Part shown: piece by piece, positions 10,415-21,757 of the stretch | Position numbering within the stretch: the first letter of the stretch is position 1 | Layout of the letters: each line of letters opens with the position of its first letter | Assembly: GCA_002286855.1 (NCBI GenBank) | Contig: NRSV01000015.1 | Coordinates: 457,846-504,917 of the forward strand | DNA: 47,072 nucleotides | Origin: Bipolaris cookei | Lineage: Eukaryota > Ascomycota > Dothideomycetes > Pleosporales > Pleosporaceae | Reading direction: 5' to 3' | Notes under the pieces: model-generated | Database searches by the model: none | Seen by the model: only the letters and a program-made list of their open reading frames with translations | Told to the model about the DNA's origin: nothing | Translations under genes and position numbers: made by a program

Positions 10415-12460
10415 TTAGACCAGACTCTTCCTAGGTCGTCCAGCCTTTTTTCTATCAGCTGCGCTTACTGTAGCCGTGCCAGTGCCTGCCATATTAACAT
10501 CCTGCACTGATGTTGCAATTGCAGGCGTCACATCGCCACTCCTCAATCTCTTCTCTGGCACTTCGTCACTACTTCTCGGCAACCTGAAAGCCAGATACGT
10601 CTCGTCGGCGCGCTTGCAGCGATCAAACACTTCGTTCATGTACTTTTCAACAATGTGTGGTGGTCGGATTGAGCGGGGAAGGGCGCTGGCGATTTCATCA
10701 CCGTCGTCGTTCTCGATGAGTAAAAGCACAGTGACTGGCTGATAAAACTCAATGTTGTCTATTTCGTTCATCTCGTCAAATTCCTCAATGCGTTGGGGTG
10801 GTTTGGGCGGGACGAATGGCGTTGCAGGTGTTGCAGGTGTTGAAGGCGCCGAGGCGGCGGGCTGTATGGATGTAAAAGTCGGGTTCGAGGAGTTTGGTGC
10901 GGGCGTCATGACGTTTGGGGGAGCTGGGCCAGGTGTAGGGGCGCTGGGCGTGGGGGCGCTGGATGCTGGTACGGGTGCAGGTGTGGGCGCCGGCGCTGGC
11001 GTGGCCTTTGGAGCAGGTGTAGAAGGCGGTTCGACGACGGGTTCCGGATTTGGCTTTGGCTTCATCTTGGTGATGAGAAACGACAGCTTTGCCCCCGTGC
11101 CATTGGGCAGCCATTCCATAAAGCTGTACGAGGGAAAGTAAAACTTGTCCTCGTTGCCATGGACAAAGCTAAAGACCAAGGGACGGTATGTCGTCCTCGG
11201 TGGAGGATTGTAGACGGGCACTTGAGGTGGTGGGTGGTACTGGGGCGGTTTGCTGTAGTTGTTGGGGTATGGTGGATGGGGCTGGTAGAGCGGAAGAGGA
11301 GGAGGTTGTTGCTGCATGTGGACTTGCGAAGGACCCGGCGTGTAAGACTTGGGTGTGTTAGGCTGGATAGGCTGGGGCATGGGCTGGACAGGCCGTGGGA
11401 GTGGAGGCGGGGCTGTCTGCTTTGGCGGAGCAGGTGGTGGAGGCGGCGGCGGCGGTGGCGCAGGCTTTGGGACAGGCAGCGAGGGAGCAGGCTTGGACAT
11501 CTTTTCCTCCTTTTGGCGGGCGAGGATGGCCGTCAGCTCGTTGATGTGCGTCTGAAAAAATTCGAGCTGCTCCTTGCTGGCCTCGCCCGCCGCAACAATC
11601 TTCATGACAGCCTTCAAGGCCGGGTCGGTGCCGGCTCTAGCGGCGAGCATGTGGATGACGGGATCAGGGGCGGGAGAGGGCGCGGGGGGCGCGGGAGGCG
11701 GAGGTGCGACCTGGACGGGCTTGGGCGGCTGTGGCTGAGGCGGTCGCGGCAAGGGTTTCTGGTGGAGGGGCGGCGGGACATGGTGATATTTTTGGTGCTG
11801 ACTGTGGGAGTGCGGGTGATAATGAGCGGGCCACGGGGCATACGGCGAGGGAGCAGGCGTCTTCTTGTGCATTGGCTTGGCCACCTCGCGCGGGCCGTAC
11901 AGTTTGATGGGCAGCGTATGCGGCTCAATGACCAGCTTCACCACGACGCGGTCGGCGCCGATTTGGGGGAAGTTCTTGAGAAGCTCTTTCTGACGCTGGG
12001 CCTTTGCGCGGTCCTCATCAGTGCGGTCGGCCAACTTCTTAGGCTGGGTGAAGTGCGAGTGGAAAGTGCGAAAGTTTGCGCCAGAGAGCCACACGGCCTT
12101 GGACCGCTCAAATGACTTTTCAAGCACGCCGCTCTGCTGGATCGTCTGCCATTCGCTGCATGGCAAATCGAGCGGCTGGGGTTCGGGTAGGGTAGGGAGT
12201 GGTGCGCCGTCGACAATGCGTAGCGGGAGTGCCGGTTGCTTGGAGGGAAGAGGTGCTCCTTCAGTGACTGGCGGCGTCGATGATGATGCTGCTGCTGATG
12301 CGCCTGATGTTGATGATGGTGGCAACGGAGGCTGCTCCTTGGCTGCTGCGCTCGTCCTCTTGCGCTTCTTCAGCGATGACGAGGACGAGGGCGAAGGCTT
12401 TGGGGCCGGCGCAGCTTCTTCGCGGGCGCGCGCCCTCGTCGACCGTCGCGGCTCAGACAT
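10415..12460 (-). CDS. SWC3: Proline-rich Swc3-like protein (SWR1 chromatin-remodelling complex subunit)
   Basis: A single-exon ORF of 681 aa. The N-terminus is basic and low complexity (KKRKRTS). It is followed by a conserved block, DLPCSEWQTIQQSGVLEKSF, then KAVWLSGANFRTFHSHFTQP, which I associate with the fungal Swc3 family. The middle third is poly-Pro/Ala/Gln linker with polyproline runs. Two conserved C-terminal blocks follow: a FVHGNEDKFYFPSYSFMEWL segment, and the helical segment around SIRPPHIVEKYMNEVFDRCK. Swc3 belongs to SWR1, which deposits H2A.Z; the protein would be nuclear. The family assignment is from memory of conserved blocks and could be wrong. The coding call itself is firm given the length and frame. 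Confidence 0.6.
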   Translation of the reverse strand: MSEPRRSTRARAREEAAPAPKPSPSSSSSLKKRKRTSAAAKEQPPLPPSSTSGASAAASSSTPPVTEGAPLPSKQPALPLRIVDGAPLPTLPEPQPLDLPCSEWQTIQQSGVLEKSFERSKAVWLSGANFRTFHSHFTQPKKLADRTDEDRAKAQRQKELLKNFPQIGADRVVVKLVIEPHTLPIKLYGPREVAKPMHKKTPAPSPYAPWPAHYHPHSHSQHQKYHHVPPPLHQKPLPRPPQPQPPKPVQVAPPPPAPPAPSPAPDPVIHMLAARAGTDPALKAVMKIVAAGEASKEQLEFFQTHINELTAILARQKEEKMSKPAPSLPVPKPAPPPPPPPPPAPPKQTAPPPLPRPVQPMPQPIQPNTPKSYTPGPSQVHMQQQPPPLPLYQPHPPYPNNYSKPPQYHPPPQVPVYNPPPRTTYRPLVFSFVHGNEDKFYFPSYSFMEWLPNGTGAKLSFLITKMKPKPNPEPVVEPPSTPAPKATPAPAPTPAPVPASSAPTPSAPTPGPAPPNVMTPAPNSSNPTFTSIQPAASAPSTPATPATPFVPPKPPQRIEEFDEMNEIDNIEFYQPVTVLLLIENDDGDEIASALPRSIRPPHIVEKYMNEVFDRCKRADETYLAFRLPRSSDEVPEKRLRSGDVTPAIATSVQDVNMAGTGTATVSAADRKKAGRPRKSLV

Positions 12461-13123
12461 GGCGGGCGTATACTAATGCTTGAGAGGGGTGTCATGTGAT
12501 TGTGGCACGCAGGTCGATACATGGCTAGTAGGCTTGTAGGGCGGGCATGGTCATGGGCATGGCCGCCAGCATCGTCGCAGTCGTCGCAGTCGTCGCGGGC
12601 GTGTGAAATGCAACGCGAGACGTTGCAGGGCGGCGGGACTGCCAAGCGCCCCCGGCTCCTTGCTGGGCCGGTCAATGCCGCTGCCTCATCTGGCCCTCTT
12701 CCCAGTACGCTCGCCTTGGCACCACCTGCATAAGGACGCGGAGGCCACTCTATCTGTTTCTTGTCCATTCTGGATCTCGTGTTTCTAAAATTTTCGTCTT
12801 TTGGCCTGCATGACGGTTGCATTATGAAACCTACTATAAGCGGGCTGATTACTCCCAGGACCCCTACATGCTTCTTATTCACCGAGTACCGCCTTTCATC
12901 GTAGTCCAGTGCGCTTGCGGCTCGCCATGGCAAATCAAAACCATTCAAAGCCCCCGTAGTATCCCCGGAGGATCGTGGCTACGAACAATCAGGTTTGGCC
13001 ACTTTTTATGCTGCCCGTCTCCCATCTCACTATAAGGCGCCTGCCATAGTCACTGTTGCGTGCCTCTCGCATCTTTTGTGCGGACCAGTCGTTACGCCCT
13101 TCACCACCCCCATATCGCCTATC
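12461..13123. promoter_or_regulatory. Divergent promoter region
   Basis: About 660 bases between the starts of the Swc3-like gene (-) and the Cys-rich membrane protein (+), so it must hold both promoters. It contains GC-rich stretches and TCGTCGCAG-type simple repeats near 12575-12600. No specific factor site is claimed. Confidence 0.4.
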
Positions 13124-14148
13124 ATGCGGATCGCTGCGCTGGTCCCTGTCCTACTGACCTTTTCTTCGTCTGTCCTTGCCACCTGCTGGTTTCCAGATGG
13201 CCAAGAGTCTACCCTCGACACTGCTTGCAATCCGGATGCCATAGTTTCCTCTTGTTGCTTCGACCGTCAAGCATGTCTCTCCAACGGACTATGCGTTTCC
13301 GACCCCCATGACCCAGCAAAAGCACGCACTCATCGAGGAACATGCACAGACCGAGGCTGGAAAAGCGGAAACTGTGTGCGTCAGTGTTTTGGTAAGTCGC
13401 GTGCCCTCATCCAAACTCATGTATCCTACATACTCACTGCCACACAGATAACATGCATGCTGGCGCACCCGTCTACAGCTGCAATGTCACTGATGTTGAC
13501 TCTTACTGCTGCTATGAGAACTGCAAGTGTGAGAATCCGTTCGAGGTCTTTTCCTTTGATGGAACGCCTGCAAACGTATCCACAATGACTGTCATCCTCG
13601 AGGCTTTCACCCAGACTCGCAAACCAACCGCTACAGCTAGGCCTCAGAATCCCAGCAGCTTGCCAGCAACTTCCTTTGCTCTCCCTACTGGCTCCGCGAA
13701 TGGCTCCGCATCCACTGAAGTAGCCTCATCTTCAACTCAAGGCCCAAATTACCTTGCACTCGGCATTGGCCTGGGTCTCGGTCTGGGTCTAGGCATTCCT
13801 GTCATCTTCCTCATCGCCTTTTTCTTCTGGCGTCGCAGAAAGGCAGCAGCCAGGAAAATACAGGAGAGTTCACAGCAACCCCCAGAGTTGAACAGCGGCG
13901 AACATTACCCCCCGACACAAAAATACGCATACAACCTTGATGCGATACCCAAGGCTTCGCAGTAAGAATGCCAACTATTCACTATCTCTGAGCATCTGGA
14001 CTAACAAAACTCCAGACCTGCATCCTGTTCCGAAATTTCGCCTTCAGAAAAGGACCTAGCTCAAATCCACATGGCCGAGCTACCAGATGACCAGGTCCTT
14101 CTCCCCACCTCATCACACGGCAAAATGGGGAGCGAGAAACAATTTTAA
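13124..14148 (+). CDS. Cys-rich, single-pass membrane protein with signal peptide
   Basis: Three exons, 13124-13391, 13448-13961 and 14016-14148, give 304 aa. The second intron (GTAAGA to CTCCAG, with GACTAAC branch) replaces an apparent stop at 13963-13965 and adds 43 residues ending SSHGKMGSEKQF. A signal peptide (MRIAALVPVLLTFSSSVLA) precedes an ectodomain with about a dozen cysteines (CWFPDG, CCFDRQACL, YCCYENCKC). A Ser/Thr-rich, probably O-glycosylated stalk and one TM segment (YLALGIGLGLGLGLGIPVIF) follow, then a basic stop-transfer WRRRK and a short cytoplasmic tail. This layout is common in fungal plasma-membrane sensor-like proteins. The actual ligand or role is unknown. Confidence 0.75.
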
Positions 14149-15756
14149 ACAATGCATGTATAAACATTTAGACGAGAGAAAGTGTACCAATATTGTTTTT
14201 GCCTTTTGGACGCCATGTAAGGATAAAGATGATGAGAAGCATTAGATATACCCCCACCCCCCGTTAATTTTACATCAAGAAGACGAAAGCCATGAACGAA
14301 GAAGTAGTAAATAGCCCCACGAATGAAGAAAGCAATCACCCCATCGCAAGTGTCAAGCAGTATAGTAGAAACGGTCTCGAGCCTTGTCGTTCTCCACTTG
14401 TTAATGTCACTAGATTAACTACGCCCGAAATACCCCCCGAACACTGAACTTGGTCAAACTAGAGTCTAGAGTGGCATTGGCATCACGTAAGCACAGATGA
14501 ACCAACGGTCCATGCTGGATTGAGCGGAAAAACTAAAGACTATCAATCAATAGCCTTTTCTACAGCATCAAACATACAAATCATCGATATTCAAGACAAA
14601 CACTTCCTGAGTCCCGCCTACCATACATATCCCCACCTATCAAATACCACAGCCATTCATCTCACATAAATGCATCTCACCACCACTTCAACCCCCCCGT
14701 GCCAACACATCCACCAGCACGTCCCCCTATCCTATCCTTTCCCACTCTACTTACCTCCACCACGCCACGCTACTCCCCTAGCCCCAACGCCCCAACCACC
14801 TCCGCACCCCCACCAACCCACTTCCTCGCTCCAACAGCGCCGCCAAGAACAACCTACTATCCCTAATGCTCACCCATCACACCCCCATTAAATACATCGA
14901 CAAAAACCATCACACTGTACATCCAGCTATAAACCTAAGCTATGTAGTAGCACTCAAGTATTTATGATGCGTATAGCGCCTGGATTGATGGGGGGGGGGG
15001 ACTCTGGAAAACTCATTACGTACTTTTTTGCAATGTATGGAGAGGTCTGAGGGTTAGTGCTGATGGGTACTTACGTGAACATGTGGGTGGGTTAATGGGG
15101 GGATCCTTGCATGAGATCATGTAGGGAAATGATGGGGTCACATGTGTTTCTTGGTGTATTTGAATTAGAGATTCATGAGGCAACCCCTCGGGGGTTGGGG
15201 TTCCTAATTCTGATCGATAAGATGGGATGGAGGAATCTGTGTCTGACTTCATATCTCCCCGGAGTATTCATTCTGTTGAGAAGAGAAAGTATGCGCATCA
15301 CGGAGAGAGGGAAAAAAGAAGTTGGGATAAGTTCAACATTTATATTTCAATTTCCCCAGGCTATGAGCCGAGGTTGTTATATACACCGGCATCCCCTCTT
15401 TCCTATGTTCAACGCCTGACAATCCGATATGTGTATGCCTCGTGTCTTTGGAAGACACAATTCTGTTTCTTCCATGTGTTCAAACTCCGGTAAAATGCGC
15501 AACAATGACAACAACAACTACGACTACTACTTCAGCAGCAGCTTCGAATTCTCAACGAACCGATATCCAAGAAAAGAAAAAAGAAAGAATGGTAGGTAGG
15601 TATTATCAACCCCCCAAAAGAAAAAAAAGAGTCGGTCCCAGACCTTTTGTCGAAAGAAAAGAAGAGCGAAAAAAGAGCGTAAGAACGTATGTATGTGTCT
15701 CTTTCAACACCAGAGACCTCAAGCGCCGTCGACCATAAAGCCGAGTTGCAAGAACC
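14149..15756. other. Long intergenic spacer with strand-asymmetric C-rich tract
   Basis: About 1.6 kb between the ends of two convergent genes. Positions 14620-14900 are strongly pyrimidine (C)-rich on the plus strand, a G10 run lies at about 14991-15000, and simple CAA/ACT/CAG-type repeats occur at 15505-15540. The small ORFs here (14670-14891, 15442-15738) encode only low-complexity translations and are not credible genes. Confidence 0.45.
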
Positions 15757-17043
15757 CTAGTAATGACCAACCCGTCGGCCCATCAAATGCGAGCGTACAA
15801 CGCGTCCATTGTACCCCCTCTTAGTAATGCTGCCATTAGCACACGTAGTACCAGCGGCAACCTCCTGCCAGACGATCTTGCCATTGTTGCAGATACCAAA
15901 CTGGGTAGCGCCATTGCACACGATGGCCCCGTTTTCGGAGCAAGTGGATGAGCCACTGCCGGGGGTAGAAGGAGTACCTGAGCCACCACTAGGAGTAGAA
16001 GAAGGGGTGGGGGTAGCGGGGGAGCCGGTGTCAGCGGAAGGGGTAGGGCGGACGGGGGGAGTAGGGGTTGCGGTGACAGTGACGAGGGTGGTGGAGGTTG
16101 AGGGGCGGATTGGGGCGGTAGGACCGGCGGGAGAGCCGCTGGAGGCTCCGGGGGCGAAGACACCGCCGCCGTTAGAAGGGAAGGGTGCGGCAGAGGGCTT
16201 GCTGCCAGATGGGGGAGACGGTGCACCGGCAGCTGGGGGAGTTGGGGCAATGGTGGGTTTGCCTCCGATAGCAGATGTAGGGGCGACAGAGGGCTGACCG
16301 GCGGGAGGAGTAGGGGCAGAAGGTGCACCACCAGCGGGAGATGTGGGAGCAGGGGAAGGCTGACCACCCGTAGGAGTAGCTGAGTCGACAGGAGCAGAGC
16401 CAGCAGATGTACATCCGGTTGGGGGCTGCAAGTCGTTGGTGTTTCCCAACTGCACTTCTTTACCTGGGTTGGGGAATTTAACGGCAGAGCCTGGCACAGA
16501 CTCGCAAGATTTGTCAAGGTTGATAACCAGCATATCAGGAAGTGCATCAAAGCCACTCTTGTCATCAGAACCACCAGATACCTCAATGGGCGCGCAGTTC
16601 ATGTAAAGTTCTGCCTGACCTGCGAGCTTTGACATCCAAGTCCAGGCAAAGGTAGCCTTGCCGTTAGGGATACTATCTGGAAGGGTAAAAGTGTAGTTGT
16701 TGGTGCTTCCGTCAATACCGGGGCATCCTCCCTCCATTGACTTGATAACTTTGAACACGGAGTTGGCAGTGGGTTCGGTGTCCAAAGAAACTGAGAGCTG
16801 ACAGCTGCCTCCTCCATGAACGGCAGTACCGTCGAGCTTCAGTGGCATCTCTTCTCCAACCTTCATAGGATTCATCGTGGAGACAGTGAAACCATTCTGG
16901 GACTTGCAAGGGTATTGCGCCTTGGAGATGGGTGATGTATCAACCTTGTCGACACTGAATGGGACAGGATTTGACATCTTGATATGAGCGTTTGTGGTGC
17001 CAACTAGGGCCGTTGCTGATAGAAAGATCGATCGGAAAAACAT
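15757..17043 (-). CDS. AA11-type lytic polysaccharide monooxygenase with C-terminal chitin-binding-like module
   Basis: Intronless, 428 aa. A 19-residue signal peptide ends TTNA, leaving His20 (HIKMSNPVPF) as the mature N-terminus, the first half of the copper histidine brace. The second histidine is His76 in VHGGGSCQ, and the axial tyrosine is probably in AELYMNCAP. This matches AA11 LPMOs, secreted copper enzymes that oxidatively cleave chitin. A long Pro/Ser/Thr/Gly linker follows (about residues 210-360). The C-terminal module has the Cys pattern CSENGAIVCNG-FGICNNGKIVWQ-AAGTTC, resembling small chitin-binding (CBM19-like) domains. Likely a role in cell-wall remodelling or chitin degradation. 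AA11 assignment is strong; the binding module is less sure. Confidence 0.8.
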   Translation of the reverse strand: MFFRSIFLSATALVGTTNAHIKMSNPVPFSVDKVDTSPISKAQYPCKSQNGFTVSTMNPMKVGEEMPLKLDGTAVHGGGSCQLSVSLDTEPTANSVFKVIKSMEGGCPGIDGSTNNYTFTLPDSIPNGKATFAWTWMSKLAGQAELYMNCAPIEVSGGSDDKSGFDALPDMLVINLDKSCESVPGSAVKFPNPGKEVQLGNTNDLQPPTGCTSAGSAPVDSATPTGGQPSPAPTSPAGGAPSAPTPPAGQPSVAPTSAIGGKPTIAPTPPAAGAPSPPSGSKPSAAPFPSNGGGVFAPGASSGSPAGPTAPIRPSTSTTLVTVTATPTPPVRPTPSADTGSPATPTPSSTPSGGSGTPSTPGSGSSTCSENGAIVCNGATQFGICNNGKIVWQEVAAGTTCANGSITKRGYNGRVVRSHLMGRRVGHY

Positions 17044-18138
17044 AATGGTGGTGGTGAAGGCGTCGTGCGTCGTGCAAAAGATGGCTGGATAAAGAATGTG
17101 TTGTAACGTGAAAAATCAACTAGCCCAGCTAGAGAGAAAAAAGGTGCTATGCAAATGCAAAGAATGTAAAGACTGCTGTGATGATGATACTCATTGCTGG
17201 CGGGTGGTTACAGTCTCTTATACAGATGTCACGACATCCATAATGTGGACACTATATCCATTCCGCCACCACACCACAACTCCACAACAATTCTTTTCTT
17301 CTGGCCCTCTAATCAAACGTCCAGCCTAGCAGGCAAGTACGTAAACACAAAACAGGGGGACATGAACGAAGGCGTCGCTCCACAGTGGCAAGCGCCCACG
17401 GTATGAAACGTGCAGTCCAGGTACGCTGAGGCTCTCAGCCAAAGGAATTCTAGCATTTCGCAACGTCAGTGCATGTATGTTATGCGTTGACGCCTAAGCA
17501 GGAAGGCGACGATTGCGTATAGTCGGGGATCGTCATGCTTCGATGAATGGCCTTAGGTGAGGTTTCGTTTCGAGGGTGCATCTGGTTGATCATTGGATGA
17601 GGCTCAGTCGCTTAGCGGGCCAGCAAGCGAGCCAGACCCCTGGGCGTTTTATGCTACGTCGCACCTCCGGCTTTACCATCCCTGTTTCCAGCGGCCGATT
17701 GGTGAACTGCGTGCGCCCTCGTGTACACCGGTAGCTTCACGCTGCTCTGGCTTGCTCCACAGCGCCTGATCGCAAGGCTTGTTTCTTTCTCCGTTCACCA
17801 AATAACAGCTGCGTTGTCACATTTCCTATCCTTCCAAAGCATAGGACTGGCAAACGTCCAGCGCCAACGTGCAGATCATAGCGTGGTGTGGAGTATGGTT
17901 TTTGCGTCGTGTCCCATGGCCTTTTGCCGACCAGAGTGACAGTTGCATTGTTTCGAGGCCCACGTTTCTCGTCCATTAAGATCCGGTTGGCTGTCTGCGA
18001 TTCCGATCAATCACGCGGCTTTCTGAGCGCTACAGATGTGCAGCTTGGGACTTGTTACGTAGGCGGCATTGACGTTGGGTACTGCGCCACATGCTACCCT
18101 GAACGGACACTCCGAATACGTTTAGAGCGACTACAGCC
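17044..18138. promoter_or_regulatory. Upstream region of the LPMO gene and 3' flank of the membrane-protein gene
   Basis: About 1.1 kb with no supported gene. It contains the LPMO promoter. Short ORFs on both strands (for example 17721-17939 and 17737-17976) look like chance frames. Confidence 0.4.
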
Positions 18139-20500
18139 TCAATAATAGAGGCGTCCTCTCTCCAGTTTGCGAAGTGGTACACCGGCAGCAAAGGCGATAT
18201 GGCCCATATCGTCATTGCCGCGTACGTCAGCAATGTGCACTTGAACATCTCCCAGAAGCCTTGCTCTTTCCATGGCGTCCAGCATGGTCCCACCACTAGG
18301 AATTTTCACCCAGGGGTTTTCATAAGTCATGCTTGAGACGAACCCGAATATCTCAGGTCCGAGAGTACGTTGCTTGAGAACCAGCGCCGCGATCCCGATA
18401 ATTAAGATCACGGCAGAAGACACCATGAGTAGTGACAGCCATAACACTTCGCCAACAAATATCTCCTCCGTAGTCGTAACTGTTGCAGTAGTCGTTGCAC
18501 CTATGAAGGGAGATTGACTGTTCTGTGCTACTACATCGAACTTCGGCCACCAGTCAAAGAAGGAGTTGTTCGTAGCTGGAAAGTCGCTTGGTAAGTACTT
18601 ATCTACGTCGTTAACAGGGAGGGTATCCGGTCCGTATAGCGACAAGTTACTCGACAGACTTCCGAAGTATCCCGTTGGTTGTATTGTAAGCTGATAGTAA
18701 GTATTCATGACCGAACTCAACCGTCGAGAGAAAAGCCCTGGATCGACCAAGGACAGGTTGGTATACATTATGTCTTGTGTAACGTGACCGGCCTGTTGTA
18801 CAAAGGGAAAAGCGGAGCTGTTGGCAAGATATCGCTCAGTCGGACTTGATCCAGCACTATAGGCTATTGCAAGCGGTAGTTGCTGTGCAAAACCTTGCAT
18901 GATGACTCCATGCTCGAATGCCGTAAAAGTTGAAGGCCGCGAATCCGACAGAGATTTTCTGACTTTCTTGGTTGCGCATTGCTTACCAGTGCACTCAACC
19001 ATCGCCTCAACATGGTTTTGTGCCAAGGTACAGCGCGCCATGTTTAAACCGAATACGTTACTATCTATGCTTGTAGCATAGACTGATGTGAATGAGATCT
19101 CTCTTGCTTCTTGCGCCTGCTTACTACTAAGTCGAGTCTTGTTGTAATTGCCAAAGAAAGCATCCAGTCGTCCAATTAGTGTCTCATACATAGGATCTTC
19201 AGTATCCCAGGGTGATCCGAGATTTGTGTCGATAAAGAATGATGAAGATCTGCCTTCGGCTGGCTTGAACGGATTGGTCAAAGACTTGTTATTCCACACT
19301 CGACCAGGAACAAGCTCGTCCAATTTGGCAAAGTCAGTCTTGGACATATTAGTACTGTTGTTGAGCCCCGGATATGGTGTTTGGTTGAAGCGACCGCACT
19401 CCACCGTCAGGTAAGTCGATTCAATCGTGAAATTTGATCGCCTTGTTTGTGGAAGTCCAACTATTGGAAGCCCAACGAGCGCAGAATAAATCTCTGGCTG
19501 TTGTATAGCAGGTACTGTTATCCATCCTTCTGTGTCTGCATGAGTGTCGTTGATATATTCGATGTTTGGAATCTTAACATTGTTCCACGGATCTCTTGGG
19601 CCTATTTTGGTCTCCAGGGGCGCTAGCAAGGCCGCAGAGTATAAGGCTCCCGCATCGGCAAACCTCCCACTGCCGACATATGTTGAGGATAAGCCCCACA
19701 TACTTCCACCTGGGCCTGTTGTGAGGTACCGCAGCCTGGAGTTCGCGAAGCTGTTCTGGTCTTGTCTTTTCATGAGTCGAAGTGACGCTTGGCCCCCGAG
19801 CGGAGATAGGGCCCACAGGAACAGTAGGTTGACGCCGACGAGAGTTAGGCGTTGCATATTTATCTGACTTTCCACTGTTCCCCAGACAGATTGGCTAGCC
19901 ATTAGTAGCTCTAGAGTCTACGAACGTATCAGTCAGTTCTCTTTCCATAGACGCAAAATCCAGAGACTCACGCTGATCTTGGAACCTTTTTCGGCGAGGA
20001 ATCTGGCTATCATTTTCATGCTTCTCCCACTGATTGCTGCAAACACGATTGGAAACATGGTGGGACCCTAAGCTTTGATTAGTGTGAGCCTTGCGTCATC
20101 GTATACTTGTAGCTGACCAAACCCATGGCGAATTCTACTTTCTTTCCGAAATCGGATCCTTTTGTGGGCTTTCCATTTAGTGTGATAACTGCAGCTCCTA
20201 AGACTTTCCATAAATTAGTTTTACTCGACATATATCCATCGTGCCTGTATCCTTACGTATAAAATATACTGGTAACAAAACCAAGATGAAATCTCCAACA
20301 CCGTACAGGAATGTTAACCACGTATATTTCTTCAAAGGCCTGGCCTCCTCAGGCCAACTTTTCACGCGCTCCACAGTTGTCTCCCATGTCTTTGATTTGG
20401 GTGCGGACAGGGGTGGTTGCGCTGAAGATGTCTCTTCTGCTATAGAACCCAAAGCATGACGTCGAAATGGGTTCCATCGGGAATTGGTAGTCGTACTCAT
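18139..20500 (-). CDS. Large fungal multi-TM glycoprotein of unknown function
   Basis: Four exons, 20257-20500, 20118-20197, 19972-20067 and 18139-19917, give 732 aa with consistent phase at every junction. TM segments include YTWLTFLYGVGDFILVLLPV (exon 1), GPTMFPIVFAAISG (exons 2/3), LTLVGVNLLFLWALSPLGGQ and, near the C-terminus, VLWLSLLMVSSAVILIIGIA. Between the last two is a region of about 400 residues with many N-glycosylation sequons (NNST, NKS, NSS, NLS), so it is probably extracellular or lumenal. The C-terminus is short and cytoplasmic. This layout recurs in an expanded Pezizomycotina family without assigned function. Intron 2 uses an atypical donor (GTCAGC). A single-exon reading from 19902 would lose the first two TM segments and is less likely. 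Confidence 0.75.
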
Positions 20501-21757
20501 GATTGCTGATGCGCTTCGTCACGCGACGCTGCAAGGCCATGAAGACGTATAGGCAGATGCGGCTGATGGTTCGCGGGCAGCGAACACGTCTCTTTTGGAT
20601 GGCATTTTTGCGGCACAGCCGTAGCGAATCCCCAGCACGGCGCTAACAGAGTGTGCCTTGAGTAGGAGCGCGCTTCTAGAGGTATGCTGCGCTGGGATGC
20701 TCCCAGCGAATCATTTGATGTGATGAAACTCGAAGCGCCCGGCGAACCCCAGTTGATTTCCGGGTACCTGCGCTCGGCGGAAGACGGGCGATAACGAGAT
20801 GGCTTGCATACATGACGGATGCTGTGTAATGTCTAGCATTTGTCCTAAAATGCGGCGAAGCTTCGGCCACAAGGGGTGAACAGAGCAAGTGATGTAGTCA
20901 CGATGGTGTGCAGCGAGGCTTGAGACGCATGCCAAGTCCAAGTGCGCAGTGGCGTCACCTGACGCTTACTCGGTTTCTGATAGGAGCACGACCTCCTTCT
21001 GCCTAATAATTACCTTTAGGGTACGGAACGGAACGATGTCACAGATTTGTAGTTCGACAGCCGCCCCGGCTAGGCCCATTATGATGCGCTGCTGTCGATC
21101 AAACTGCGCTACGAGGCTGTCTGCTTGGACACGACAAACCCCACCGAATCAAGCACCACCACGATGCAACCTGCACACTTCCACAGGAGGACCAGCCATA
21201 CAGTGCACTTCTTAATTAGCGAGGCGGATTTATTGAGAGGACTTTTGACATTTTGGTCATCGTCTAGGCTGTTGTTGTCTTAGAACATGTCACGCATGCG
21301 CCGTCGAGCATGTGGCGCGGACTATTCGGGCCTCATCAACAGAAGGCTCACTCAGTGCACCGAGATCCCTACACGAAGCAGTCGTCGAAAGTATCCTGGG
21401 CTACAGGTAGAATCGGTGGGTTGTGAGACCCTTATGACTACTTCAATTGCGCTCCTCATGGTCTCGTTCAGTACTCGTGCAGCGGTCAGTATAAGCCACA
21501 CCAGTCATGTTTCAGACGCCACGTGAAGAGGCACAAGCATGCGACTACCAAGACCAGGTCCGAAAGGTACCCATGATACATCAAATGCGAATCCATGCCT
21601 TTCACCTGAGGCTATGGTCGCTGTATGATCTGGTGTAGAAATAGTTGCCTGGTAGTTCGGCTGCCGTCAGGCGCAAGATGTAGTCGTTCATTTGATCTCT
21701 GCATTCTCCTTTGCACCGCACAATTTTCGGATTTTGCATACTCTTTTTTCCATCGAA
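20501..21757. promoter_or_regulatory. Divergent intergenic region
   Basis: About 1.26 kb between the starts of the membrane glycoprotein (-) and the Cys/His-finger gene (+), so both promoters lie here. No convincing ORF, RNA gene or transposon was seen. Confidence 0.4.

Noticed and set aside
11159..12115. 318-codon plus-strand ORF rich in Arg/Gly
   Set aside because: Antisense shadow of the GC-rich, proline-rich Swc3-like gene.
13963..13965. Stop codon as the end of the Cys-rich membrane protein
   Set aside because: The TAA lies inside a GTAAGA donor. Splicing to 14016 with a good branch site keeps frame to 14148.
14670..14891. Small Pro/His-rich ORF
   Set aside because: It is the translation of the C-rich tract; no start context or domain.
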